From NCBI RefSeq assembly GCF_002843305.1, contig NZ_PGSG01000054.1, positions 1 to 64,000 on the forward strand: 64,000 nucleotides of DNA, in the 5' to 3' direction. This document shows positions 8,862 through 16,619 of this stretch, piece after piece. The DNA comes from Streptomyces barkulensis. Lineage in GTDB: Bacteria; Actinomycetota; Actinomycetes; Streptomycetales; Streptomycetaceae. The notes beneath the pieces were generated by a model. That model was not told where the DNA came from and did no database searches. It worked only from the letters and a program-made list of their open reading frames with translations. Position numbers and translations under genes: made by a program. Each line of letters begins with the position of its first letter. Position 1 is the first letter of the stretch.

Positions 8862-8896
8862 CCGTCCGCGCTCCCGGCCGCCCGGGGCGCGGACGG
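8862..8896 (+). terminator. Hairpin terminator after the acyl-CoA dehydrogenase
   Basis: CCGTCCGCGC (8862-8871) pairs perfectly with GCGCGGACGG (8887-8896), and an inner CCCGG/CCGGG stem extends it. No T-tract follows, as is common in Streptomyces. Confidence 0.65.
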
Positions 8897-8941
8897 GCGC
8901 GTTCCGTTCCGCGGCCCCAACTCGCCTTTTCCACAGGCCTC

Positions 8942-8971
8942 TTGTGACCCGCGTCACCTCGTGGCTAGACT
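8942..8971 (+). promoter_or_regulatory. Promoter of the RiPP operon with overlapping GTGAC-N4-GTCAC palindrome
   Basis: TTGTGA (8942-8947) and TAGACT (8966-8971), 18 bp apart, form a near-ideal principal-sigma promoter with a predicted start near 8978. A perfect palindrome GTGACCCGCGTCAC (8944-8957) overlaps the -35 and matches the Streptomyces Crp-type motif GTG-N6-GNCAC. That position would suit repression or a class II activator. The next gene starts about 90 nt downstream. Confidence 0.65.
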
Positions 8972-9067
8972 CCCGCCCGCTGTGATTCGCACACGTTTTC
9001 TTCGCATGTCGACCATCGGACCCGACCTTCACGGACACCACGTGGAGATCGAGTGGAGGGACTGCGC

Positions 9068-9214
9068 GTGGAACGAGAACCGGCGTTACGGGAGACGAGC
9101 GCTTTACCCGCGTTGACCCGCTTGGGCGCACGGCTTTCCGCGCGGCCTTCCACACGGTTTCCCGCGCTGCTTTCCACCCCGCCCCCCGCGCCGCGCCCCC
9201 GGCCCGCCCGGTGA
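9068..9214 (+). CDS. Small ORF (48 codons) with two TTA codons, coupled to the exporter gene
   Basis: Not recognised as a known family. A GTG at 9068 is preceded by GGAGGG with 7-nt spacing, a much better ribosome site than that of the next gene. The reading frame ends in TGA at 9212-9214, overlapping the exporter start as GTGA. The peptide is Arg/Ala/Leu rich and ends in a Pro-Arg-rich tail (TPPPAPRPRPAR). Codons 7 and 13 are TTA, the rare leucine codon read by bldA tRNA in Streptomyces. It may be a leader ORF that makes exporter translation bldA-dependent, a second small peptide of the pathway, or chance. Only its ribosome site, coupling and operon position support it. Confidence 0.45.
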   Translation: MEREPALRETSALPALTRLGARLSARPSTRFPALLSTPPPAPRPRPAR

Positions 9215-10518
9215 GGCGGACCGGGGCCGCGGACCCGGCGGCCGCCGGGCACCGGACTTCCGCTCCGGGCCACGACGTACGGCTGCTGTGGTGGGCCAAC
9301 AGCGCCGACGCCCTGGGCACCCAGATCTCCGGTCTCGCCCTCCCCCTGCTCCTGCTGGGCCTGGGGTACTCCCCCGCCCTCGTCGGAGCCGTCGCGGGGG
9401 CCTCCACCGCCCTGGGGCTGCTGCTGGGCCCGTTCGCCGCCGTGCCCGCCGACCGGGGCGCCCGCCGCCGCGTGATGATCCTCTGCGCCGCGGTGTCCGC
9501 CGCCGCGCTGGGGTCGCTCGCCGCGGCCCTGGCACTGGGCTCCCTCCATCCGGCGCACCTGTTCGCCGCGGTCCTCGTCGAGCGCGTCGCGACCTCCTGC
9601 CAGGAGGCGGCGGCCCGCGGCGCCGTGGCCCTGGTCTGCCCCGCGGACGACCACCCGAGGGTGGTCTCGCGGCTCCAGGCCGGTGAGCAGGGCGCCCTGG
9701 TGCTGGGGCCACTGCTGGGCGGGCTGCTCTACCAGGCCGCCCGGTGGCTGCCGTTCCTGGCGGACGCCCTGTCCTACCTCGTCGCCGCGCTGTGCGTGCG
9801 CGGCATGCGCTCGGACCTCGCCCCGGCGGGGGCGCGGGCGCGGGCGCGGGACACACGCCCTTCGCGGGCCCGGTGGGGGGCCTTCGCCTCCGAGGCGGGA
9901 GCGGGTCTCTCCCTGGTCCTGCGCTCCCCCGTACTGCGCCTGGTGCTGGTGTGGACGGCCGCCGCCGGCGGGCTGCTGGTCGCGCTCCACTACACGGTCG
10001 TCTTCGCCCTCCAGGAGAGCGGACGGGGCCCGGCCGCCGTGGGGCTGGTGTTCTCCGTCGCGGGCGCCGCCGGCCTCGCCGGGGCGCTGGCCGCACCCGC
10101 CGTGGTCCGGCGGCTGACCGCGCCGCGGACGCTGGTGGCGGTCTCGTGGCTGATCGTGCCGGCCGCCGCCGGGCTGGCGGCCGGAAACGGCCCGTGGTCC
10201 TACGGGCTGCTGTTCGGCGCCGTCTCCCTGCTGGTCCCGGCCGCCGTGGTGGTGCTCCAGACCCGGGTGCTGCGGGTGACGCCGCCCGAGCTGCTGGCCC
10301 GCACCGGAACGGCGCTGGCCACCGCGGCGGGGATCGCCGCGGCGGTGGCACCCCTGGCCGCCGGGACGGCCGTGGCCCGGGCCGGCGCCGCGCCGACGAT
10401 CGCGGGGTGTGCGGTGCTGCTGGCCCTGCTCGCCGCGGGCACCACCCTGGCGGTGGCCCGCGGCGCCCTGTCCGCGCCCTCGCCCGGGCCGGCCGCGACG
10501 GCGAAGGGGGCGCTGTGA
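9211..10518 (+). CDS. MFS transporter (putative peptide exporter of the RiPP operon)
   Basis: A 435-residue polytopic membrane protein with about 11-12 hydrophobic segments. Its N-terminal half carries the MFS loop 2-3 pattern (AVPADRGARRRVMI), and the opening LLWWANSADALGTQISGLALPLLLL resembles MFS exporters of the MdfA/enterobactin-exporter type. The GTG start overlaps the stop of the upstream small ORF and lacks its own ribosome site, so translation is probably coupled. It ends in a GTGA overlap with the peptidase gene. In this context the likely cargo is the mature modified peptide (inference). Confidence 0.85.
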   Translation: MRRTGAADPAAAGHRTSAPGHDVRLLWWANSADALGTQISGLALPLLLLGLGYSPALVGAVAGASTALGLLLGPFAAVPADRGARRRVMILCAAVSAAALGSLAAALALGSLHPAHLFAAVLVERVATSCQEAAARGAVALVCPADDHPRVVSRLQAGEQGALVLGPLLGGLLYQAARWLPFLADALSYLVAALCVRGMRSDLAPAGARARARDTRPSRARWGAFASEAGAGLSLVLRSPVLRLVLVWTAAAGGLLVALHYTVVFALQESGRGPAAVGLVFSVAGAAGLAGALAAPAVVRRLTAPRTLVAVSWLIVPAAAGLAAGNGPWSYGLLFGAVSLLVPAAVVVLQTRVLRVTPPELLARTGTALATAAGIAAAVAPLAAGTAVARAGAAPTIAGCAVLLALLAAGTTLAVARGALSAPSPGPAATAKGAL

Positions 10519-12425
10519 ACACGGTCGCCTCCGCGCCGGACGCGGGCCGTCCCGCACCCGGTTACCGCGTCTACCGGCCGGTGCTGCCGGAGGTCTGTCC
10601 CGGCGACCCCGCGCTGATGGTGCTCACCGGTGACGCCGGCGGCCGCTGCGAGGTCTTCGCCCTCGACGCCCGTACCGGCCGCACCCGGCAGGTCACCGAC
10701 CGCCCGCGCGGCACCCTGCACTGCGCCATCGACGCCGACGCCGCCGTCTGGTGGTTCGACGAGGACGAGACCGGTCGCGGCCGCTGGCTCCACCAGGACT
10801 TCCACGGCGGCCCCGTACGGCCCGGCCTGACCGGTCTGCCCGCCGGGACCCCGCGCGGGCTGGCGGTCGGCGCCGGCGGGACGGTCGCCGTCGGGCTCGG
10901 CGACGAAAGCGGTCTGACGGTCCACCTCGGCCGGCGCGGCGGCCCGGGCCGGCCGGTTCTGCGGGCAAAGGGGCACGCGGTCCTGTGCGGGCTCTCCCCG
11001 GACGGCCGGCTGCTGGCCGTCACCCGCTCGGCCTCCTCGGACCGGGCCGTCACCGTCCACACCGCCTCCGGCGCGACGGTGACGGAGCTGTCCGGCCGGG
11101 GCGGCGGGCTGTGGGCGCTGGGCTTCGCCCCCGCCGTCCCCGCCTCCCCCGGCGGCGAGGAGGGCGGTGGTGAGGACGGCGGGGCGGAGCTGCTGCTGGT
11201 GCGGCAGGACGGCGACCGCTACGAGACCGCCACCTGGCGTGCCGGGGACGGGGTGCGCCCGCACCGGTGGTGCGCCTTCGACACCGAGATCACCGCCCGC
11301 TGGTACCCCCGGGGGCGCCGGATCCTGGTACGCCAGGACCGCCGCGGCCGCAGCCTGCTGTTCACCGCCGACCTGGACCGGCAGGCCCTGACCCCCGTGC
11401 CGGTGCCCCGCGGCAGCGTCCTGGACGCCGTGCCCCGGCCGGACGGGGACGTGCACTACCTGTGGACCGACACCGCCACCCCACCGCACGCCCGTTCCGC
11501 CTCCGGGGCCCCGCCGCCGGCCGCGGAAGCGCCCGCCGTCCGGGTGCCCGGGCGGCACACCGAACTGTGGACGCCCGGGCCGGACGGGGAGGTACACACC
11601 CTGCTCAGCCTCCCCGAGCGCCCCGCCGTCCGTCCGCCGCTGGTGATGCTCGTCCACGGCGGCCCCGCCGACCACGACCGGGACGCCTACGACCCGACCG
11701 TGCACTCGCTGGTCGCCTCGGGCTTCGCCGTGGCCCGGGTCAACTACCGCGGCTCCACCGGCTACGGGCCCCGCTGGCGCGCGGCCTACGGCCAGGGGGT
11801 GGGCCTGACCCAGGTCGCCGACCTCGTCTCGGTCCGGGCCGACGTGCTGGCGCGCGGGCTGGCCGATCCCGGTGCGGTGGGCCTGTGGGGGACCTCCTGG
11901 GGCGGTTACCTCGTCCTGCTGGCGCTGGGCACCCGGCCCGGCCTGTGGCGCGCGGGGGTGGCCGTCAAACCGCTGGCCGACTGCGCCACCGCCCACCGCA
12001 CCGGTACGCCGGCCCTGCGCGCCCTGGACGAGGCGCTGTTCGGCGGCACCCCCGAGCAGGTGCCCGAGCTCTACGCACGCAGCTCCCCCGTCCACTACGC
12101 GCACCGGGTGCGGGCGCCGCTGCTGATGGCCGCGGCCCTCCACGACGTCAAGTGCCCGCCCGAGCAGGTGCGCACATACCTGGCCGCGCTGCGCGCCTCG
12201 GGGGTGCGCCACGAGGAGATGTGGCTGGACTCCGGTCACGACGGCTACCTCGGCGGCGACCACGTCGCCGTGCTGCGCCGGGCGCTGGGCTTTCTGGACC
12301 GGGAGCTGCGCGGCGCCGGCCGGGCGGCCGGCCGCGATCACGACTCCCCGCCCCGGCCGGGGCGGGGGCAGGGCCGGCCGCCGGCAGCGGCGGCCGGGGA
12401 CCGAGTGGACCACGAGAGGAGGTAG
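10515..12425 (+). CDS. S9-family prolyl-oligopeptidase-like serine peptidase
   Basis: A 636-residue protein with an N-terminal beta-propeller-like region (about 1-370) and a C-terminal alpha/beta-hydrolase domain. The catalytic domain shows LVHGGP (oxyanion region), the nucleophile elbow GTSWGG (Ser near 460), an acid in LHDVKCP (near 541) and the histidine in DSGHDGY (near 573). There is no signal peptide, so it acts in the cytosol. The GTG start overlaps the exporter stop (GTGA), and it ends 2 nt before the precursor-like gene. In RiPP operons such enzymes remove leader or follower segments; here Lys-Pro or Ile-Pro bonds of the small peptide are possible sites. That role is inference. Confidence 0.88.
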   Translation: MNTVASAPDAGRPAPGYRVYRPVLPEVCPGDPALMVLTGDAGGRCEVFALDARTGRTRQVTDRPRGTLHCAIDADAAVWWFDEDETGRGRWLHQDFHGGPVRPGLTGLPAGTPRGLAVGAGGTVAVGLGDESGLTVHLGRRGGPGRPVLRAKGHAVLCGLSPDGRLLAVTRSASSDRAVTVHTASGATVTELSGRGGGLWALGFAPAVPASPGGEEGGGEDGGAELLLVRQDGDRYETATWRAGDGVRPHRWCAFDTEITARWYPRGRRILVRQDRRGRSLLFTADLDRQALTPVPVPRGSVLDAVPRPDGDVHYLWTDTATPPHARSASGAPPPAAEAPAVRVPGRHTELWTPGPDGEVHTLLSLPERPAVRPPLVMLVHGGPADHDRDAYDPTVHSLVASGFAVARVNYRGSTGYGPRWRAAYGQGVGLTQVADLVSVRADVLARGLADPGAVGLWGTSWGGYLVLLALGTRPGLWRAGVAVKPLADCATAHRTGTPALRALDEALFGGTPEQVPELYARSSPVHYAHRVRAPLLMAAALHDVKCPPEQVRTYLAALRASGVRHEEMWLDSGHDGYLGGDHVAVLRRALGFLDRELRGAGRAAGRDHDSPPRPGRGQGRPPAAAAGDRVDHERR

Positions 12426-12427
12426 CC

Positions 12428-12547
12428 ATGCAGAAGGACGTCATCAACAACGACCCGCTCGCGGGCGACGAGGAGAACCGCAAGCCCACCGTCGGCGTCA
12501 CCGTCACCATCCCGCTCCGCACCGCGGAGGACACCGAGGAGGAGTGA
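12428..12547 (+). CDS. Candidate RiPP precursor peptide (39 aa)
   Basis: A 39-residue peptide with no recognised family. It opens with an acidic, Asn-rich segment (DVINNDPLAGDEEN), continues with a basic-proline junction (RKP) and a run of alternating beta-branched residues (TVGVTVTIPLR, about residues 21-31), and ends in an acidic tail (AEDTEEE). The ribosome site AGGAGG with 5-nt spacing is the strongest in the operon, which fits a product needed in excess. It lies between the peptidase and the B12-type radical SAM enzyme. The Val/Thr/Ile run is a plausible C-methylation core between an acidic leader and an acidic follower, as in bottromycin-type logic. This is inference from composition and context. 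Confidence 0.75.
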   Translation: MQKDVINNDPLAGDEENRKPTVGVTVTIPLRTAEDTEEE

Positions 12548-12556
12548 CTCCTCACC

Positions 12557-12587
12557 GCCCGGTCCGGCCCTCACCGCCGGGCCGGGC
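12557..12587 (+). terminator. Intra-operon hairpin between precursor and maturase genes
   Basis: GCCCGGTCCGGC (12557-12568) pairs with GCCGGGCCGGGC (12576-12587): 12 bp with one G-U, 7-nt loop. Sited 10 nt after the precursor stop, it could act as a partial terminator or 3' stabiliser that raises the precursor-to-enzyme ratio. Confidence 0.6.
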
Positions 12588-12626
12588 GGCCGCTTCCGGC
12601 CACATCTTCCGTTCCCAGGAGCTGCC

Positions 12627-14555
12627 ATGCGCGTCCTTCTTGTCAACATGCCCTGGTCACCGATCGATCTGCCGTCCCTGGCGCTCGGCATCCTCAAGCG
12701 CAGCGTGGACGAGCGGGTTCCCGGTGGCCGGGCCGAGGTGCTGCACGCCAACCTGGAGTTCACCGACTGGATCACCGACCGCATGGAGTTCTCCGGGGAC
12801 GACTACGAGTACTACGCCCTGTCCTCCTACTTCATGGGATGCGGCGACTGGGTCTTCTCCTCCGCGCTCTACGACGATCCCGAGTGGCGGACCGAGGAGT
12901 TCACCTCCGTGATGGGCGGGAAGCTGCGGTCCTCCCGTCTGCGGCTGACACGTGAACTGCACCGAATCGCGCCGGAGTTCGTCCGGGAGACCGCCGAGCG
13001 GATCGTGGCGTACGGCCCGGACGTGGTTGGCTTCACCTCCACCTTCCAGCAGAACACCGCCGCGCTCGCCGCCGCCCGGCAGGTCAAGCTGCTGGCCCCG
13101 CACATCGTGACCGTCATGGGCGGCGCCAACTGCGACGCCGAGCAGGGCGCCGCCGTCCACCGCAACTTCCCCTTCGTCGACCATGTGGTGCGCGGCGAGG
13201 GCGAGGTGGCCTTCCCCCGGCTGCTGACGGCGCTGGCCGGGGGCGCGGACCTGTCGGACATACCGGGGCTGTGCCACCGGGGGGCGGACGGATCCGCCAC
13301 CGCCAACCCGATGAGCACCTCGCCGATGCCCCCGTCCGCCATCCTGCCGCCCGACTACACCGGCTACTTCGAGCGGCTGGCCGCCTCCGTGGCCCGCAAC
13401 TGGGTGGAGCCCAAGCTCGTCGTCGAGGGGGCCCGCGGCTGCTGGTGGGGCGAGAAGCACCACTGCACCTTCTGCGGGCTCAACGGCTCGTTCATGCAGT
13501 TCCGCAGCAAGAGCCCGGAGGTCTTCCACGACGAGATCATGGAACTGGCCCGCCGGCACCGGGTGCTGGACATGTACGTCGTCGACAACATCCTCGACAT
13601 GGGCTACCTCAACACGGTGCTGCCCCGCATCATCGACAGCGGGTACGACCTGCGGCTGCACATCGAGATCAAGGCGAACATGCGCCGATCCCAGCTGCGC
13701 ACCCTCGCGGACGCGGGCCTGATCTACGTCCAGCCGGGTATCGAGAGCCTCAACAGCCGGGTGCTGGGGCTGATGGACAAGGGGGTCAGCGGCTGCCAGA
13801 ACGTCCGGATGCTGCGGGACGGCGCCGAGACCGGCCTGTCGGTCTCCTGGAACTACCTCCACGGCTTCCCCGGCGAGACGGCCGCCGACTACGAGGGGGT
13901 CATCGCCCAGATACCGGCGCTGGAACACCTGAACCCGCCGGTCGACCTGTCCGCACGCATCGCCATCGAGCGTTTCAGCCCGTACTTCACCCGCCCCGAG
14001 CTCGGCTTCTCCGGGCTGCGCGCCGAAGAGCACTACCGCTTCACCTACGACCTGCCCGAGGAGGAGCTGTACGACCTGGCCTATGTGTTCAAGGCCCCGG
14101 AGCGCGGCATCGGCGAGGACACCGTGAAGTCGCTCAACAAGGCGCTGGCCGCCTGGAAGAAGGCCCATGCCGACAGCAGGCTCACCCACGCCGACCTGGG
14201 CGACCGGATCGTGCTGGTCAGCCGCCGGAGGCTGTTCGACTGGGGCGCGCTGGAGCTGACCGACCCACTGGAGATCGCCGCCTTCCGACTGCTGGACCAA
14301 CCGCACGCCCCCGCGGCCCTCACCCGCAAACTCACCGCCCGGCTGCGGTACGCCGTGGAGGGGGACGCCGTGGAGAGGCTGCTGAAGCGCTGGCTGGAAC
14401 TCGGCCTGGTCTTCGCCGAAGGCGGCCAGTACGTCCACGTGGCCCCCGCGGCGGTCAACGAGGATCTGTTGAGGCTGGACTTCATGCGCCATCTGCACGC
14501 AGCCCCGCGGGAGGGCGGCCCCACACCGGCGGCGCGGCCGACGGCCGGTGTCTGA
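12627..14555 (+). CDS. B12-binding radical SAM RiPP maturase (putative C-methyltransferase)
   Basis: A 642-residue enzyme. Residues about 1-200 form a cobalamin-binding Rossmann domain (VVGFTSTFQQN, VMGGANCDAE, VRGEGEVAFPRLL). The radical SAM core starts at GARGCWWGEKHHCTFCGLNG, with cysteines at about 272, 280 and 283, giving CX7CX2C in place of the classical CX3CX2C; Trp-Trp sits in the long loop. HIEIKANMRR and SWNYLHGFPGE follow as core strands. About 150 residues after the core are a winged-helix-like tail. The arrangement is that of the 'ribosomal peptide maturation radical SAM protein 1' family, whose studied relatives methylate unactivated carbons. The ribosome site AGGAG precedes the ATG. 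Confidence 0.88.
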   Translation: MRVLLVNMPWSPIDLPSLALGILKRSVDERVPGGRAEVLHANLEFTDWITDRMEFSGDDYEYYALSSYFMGCGDWVFSSALYDDPEWRTEEFTSVMGGKLRSSRLRLTRELHRIAPEFVRETAERIVAYGPDVVGFTSTFQQNTAALAAARQVKLLAPHIVTVMGGANCDAEQGAAVHRNFPFVDHVVRGEGEVAFPRLLTALAGGADLSDIPGLCHRGADGSATANPMSTSPMPPSAILPPDYTGYFERLAASVARNWVEPKLVVEGARGCWWGEKHHCTFCGLNGSFMQFRSKSPEVFHDEIMELARRHRVLDMYVVDNILDMGYLNTVLPRIIDSGYDLRLHIEIKANMRRSQLRTLADAGLIYVQPGIESLNSRVLGLMDKGVSGCQNVRMLRDGAETGLSVSWNYLHGFPGETAADYEGVIAQIPALEHLNPPVDLSARIAIERFSPYFTRPELGFSGLRAEEHYRFTYDLPEEELYDLAYVFKAPERGIGEDTVKSLNKALAAWKKAHADSRLTHADLGDRIVLVSRRRLFDWGALELTDPLEIAAFRLLDQPHAPAALTRKLTARLRYAVEGDAVERLLKRWLELGLVFAEGGQYVHVAPAAVNEDLLRLDFMRHLHAAPREGGPTPAARPTAGV

Positions 14556-14645
14556 GGGTTCCACGGGCCGCCGGAGACCGCCGAAGGCCACAGACCACAA
14601 ACCACCGGCCACCGGCCGGGCAGGCGAACGAGAAAGAGGGCACGA

Positions 14646-15329
14646 GTGAGCACGACGATCACGGAGAACCCCGGCGGCCCGGCGCCGCTGACCGTCGCCG
14701 CCTGGCGCGACTACGACCCGCGGGCGTGCGCGCTGCCCGGCATGCGCATGGACGATATGCGCGTCGAGGGCCCGGTCGCGGCCGCGGTGGACCGGCTGTG
14801 GGAGTCGGGCGTCCGCCGGGTGCGGCTGCCGGGCACGGTGGACCTCGCCGCCACCGGCGATCCCGGTGCCGCGGCCCGCGCCGTCCGCGACCTGTGCCTG
14901 GTGCGCGACCTCACCGCACGCGCGGTGTTCGTCGAGTGGCGGCTGCGGCTGGCCCCGGAGTCCTCCGGCGGCTGGGAGGTCCTGGGCCACCTCCAGCCGC
15001 CCGGTGAGCTGGAGGGGCCGGACGACGCGGCCGGTGCGCTGGCCCGGTGGCGCGAGGGGCACTACCTGTGCAAGTGCCTGTGGCGGCAGGGCCCGGGTTT
15101 CGTGCAGATACGCGACCGCCGCTGGGGGGATCTGCGCCGCTTCACCGCCGACGGGCCCGAGTACCACGCGGCCATCACCGCGCTCGCCTACGGCGCACGC
15201 GCCGGTGACGTGCCCGCGCCGATCCTGGCGGAGTTCCGCGAGGAACGCCTGGTGGCCGATGTGGGGCCCCTGGTGCTGTGGCTGCCCTACCGGGTGCGGC
15301 GGTGGATCCAGGAGGCCATGGTGATCTGA
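14646..15329 (+). CDS. RiPP-associated partner protein (DUF5825-like, tentative)
   Basis: A 227-residue soluble protein of unknown function, last gene of the RiPP operon, 90 nt after the radical SAM gene. It starts at GTG 14646 behind GAAAGAGG. Visible features are an alternating strand/helix N-terminal half (SGVRRVRLPGTVDL, RAVFVEWRLRL) and a Cys/Trp-containing stretch (HYLCKCLWRQGPGFVQIRDRR) near residues 140-160. I associate it with the DUF5825 proteins reported beside this type of radical SAM enzyme, but from memory only. A role as recognition partner or chaperone for the precursor is possible. No catalytic motif is evident. Confidence 0.7.
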   Translation: MSTTITENPGGPAPLTVAAWRDYDPRACALPGMRMDDMRVEGPVAAAVDRLWESGVRRVRLPGTVDLAATGDPGAAARAVRDLCLVRDLTARAVFVEWRLRLAPESSGGWEVLGHLQPPGELEGPDDAAGALARWREGHYLCKCLWRQGPGFVQIRDRRWGDLRRFTADGPEYHAAITALAYGARAGDVPAPILAEFREERLVADVGPLVLWLPYRVRRWIQEAMVI

Positions 15330-15465
15330 CGGCGCTGAGGTGCCGCGATGCCATGGCGCCCCGGTGCGGCAGGGTGGTCCGGCGGCGGAACGGGGAGCGC
15401 AGCCGTACGGCCGTACTCGTCCCACTCCGCGCGCCCGCCCTGAAGGCGTGGCGCCCACACGGCGT

Positions 15466-15515
15466 ACCCGGGGCCGCGGGCGTCCGGTGTTCACCGGAGG
15501 ATCGCGGCCCCGGGT
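15466..15515. terminator. Large nested hairpin between the RiPP operon and the stress gene
   Basis: ACCCGGGGCCGCG (15466-15478) pairs perfectly with CGCGGCCCCGGGT (15503-15515), and an inner TCCGGT/ACCGGA stem (15483-15498) nests inside. It separates two convergent genes and is symmetric, so it probably terminates both directions. Confidence 0.8.
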
Positions 15516-15541
15516 GCGCGCGCCGTGGCGGCGGGTGTCCG

Positions 15542-16432
15542 TCAGCCGAACGGGACGACGGCGACGGGCGCCTTGGAGTGGTGCATGACCGCGTGGGCGA
15601 CCGGCCCGGTGTGGAAGCCGATCGGCGAACGGCGGATGCGGCGGCCGACGACGACCAGTGAGGCGTCCTCGGAGGCCTCCGTCAGATGGCGGGCGGCCCG
15701 GCCCACCACGGCCTGCGCCTTCACCTCGACGTCCGGGTACTTCTCCCGCCAGTGGCTCAGCGCCTCGTTCAGGTTGCGGGAGCTCTCCTGGGCCAGGTCG
15801 GTGGCCAGGCGGGGGTCGACGGCGACGGGGTCGACGCCGTAGACCAGCGGCGGGTTCCAGCCGTGGATGACCCGCAGCGCGGCGCCGCGCCGGGCGGCGG
15901 CGTCGAAGCCGAACTCGATGAGCTCGTCGGCCGGCCGGTACAGCTCCAGTCCCATGACGACGTCGCGGGGCGTGGCGGGAGGCTCCGCGCCCTCCGGTTC
16001 GCCCTCCTTCGACGTCCCGGCCCGCACCAGCACCACCGGGCACTTCACCCGGGCGACGGTGGCCAGGCCGACGGAGCCGACCAGGAAGCCGGCCACGGGC
16101 CCCAGGCCGCGGGTGCCGATGACCAGCACCTCGGCCTGCTCGGCGACCGCGGTCAGCACCTCGGGGGGACGGCCGGTGAGCTGGTCGGTGGTGATCTCCA
16201 GCTCCGGGTGACGGCGGGCGAGGTCGTTCGCCGCCTCGCGCGGGATCCGCTGGGCCCAGTGCTGCCGGGTCTCGGGGTCGGCGAAGGAGTCCGGAGGGGT
16301 GAAGGGGTCGGGCTCCCGCACGTGGACGAGGCGCAGCGGCACCCCGCGCCGCGCCGCCTCCCGGGCGGCCCAGTCGGCGGCGGCCAGGCTCTCGGCGGAG
16401 CCGTCCACTCCCACGGTGACCGTACGTACCAT
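15542..16432 (-). CDS. Tandem universal stress protein (UspA, two domains)
   Basis: A 296-residue protein with two Usp domains. The first starts TVTVGVDGSAES and ends with the ATP-loop motif VIGTRGLGPVAGFLVGS; the second (about 150-296) has a weaker loop, VVGRRIRRSPIGFHTGP. The length is typical of two-domain actinobacterial Usp proteins. The ATG at 16432 has GGAGG 7 nt upstream. A GGGACC-type palindrome (16507-16521) about 80 bp upstream suggests DevR/OsdR control, as for Usp genes of the mycobacterial dormancy regulon. The exact role (ATP binding, stress survival) is inferred from family. Confidence 0.9.
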   Translation of the reverse strand: MVRTVTVGVDGSAESLAAADWAAREAARRGVPLRLVHVREPDPFTPPDSFADPETRQHWAQRIPREAANDLARRHPELEITTDQLTGRPPEVLTAVAEQAEVLVIGTRGLGPVAGFLVGSVGLATVARVKCPVVLVRAGTSKEGEPEGAEPPATPRDVVMGLELYRPADELIEFGFDAAARRGAALRVIHGWNPPLVYGVDPVAVDPRLATDLAQESSRNLNEALSHWREKYPDVEVKAQAVVGRAARHLTEASEDASLVVVGRRIRRSPIGFHTGPVAHAVMHHSKAPVAVVPFG

Positions 16433-16506
16433 CACAACACCTCCGTTGACAGGCGGCTCTCCGCCGCTTTCGTTTCCATGATCGGTCCGGGTACCCGCGT
16501 TCGGCA

Positions 16507-16521
16507 GGGGTCACTGGTCCC
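16507..16521 (-). promoter_or_regulatory. Candidate DevR/OsdR box upstream of the usp gene
   Basis: Read on the minus strand: GGGACCAGTGACCCC, an imperfect 6-3-6 inverted repeat centred about 82 bp before the usp start. It is one of several related palindromes in this island. Confidence 0.45.
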
Positions 16522-16560
16522 TTTCCAGCGGGCCTGGTGTCCCGCGCGGCGGGGAAACGG

Positions 16561-16596
16561 CCGGCCCGCGGCGCCCCGGGGGGCGTCGCGGGCCGG
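16561..16596 (-). terminator. Hairpin terminator of the DoxX-like gene
   Basis: CCGGCCCGCG (16561-16570) pairs with CGCGGGCCGG (16587-16596), with an inner CGCCC/GGGCG stem. It lies 24 bp beyond the stop of the minus-strand gene. Confidence 0.6.
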
Positions 16597-16619
16597 TGGT
16601 CCGCCGCGGGGCGGCGGGT

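Noticed and set aside
9006..9116. A 36-codon ORF starting ATG at 9006 in front of the exporter
   Set aside because: No ribosome site, no coupling to the next gene and it overlaps the better-supported small ORF at 9068 in another frame.
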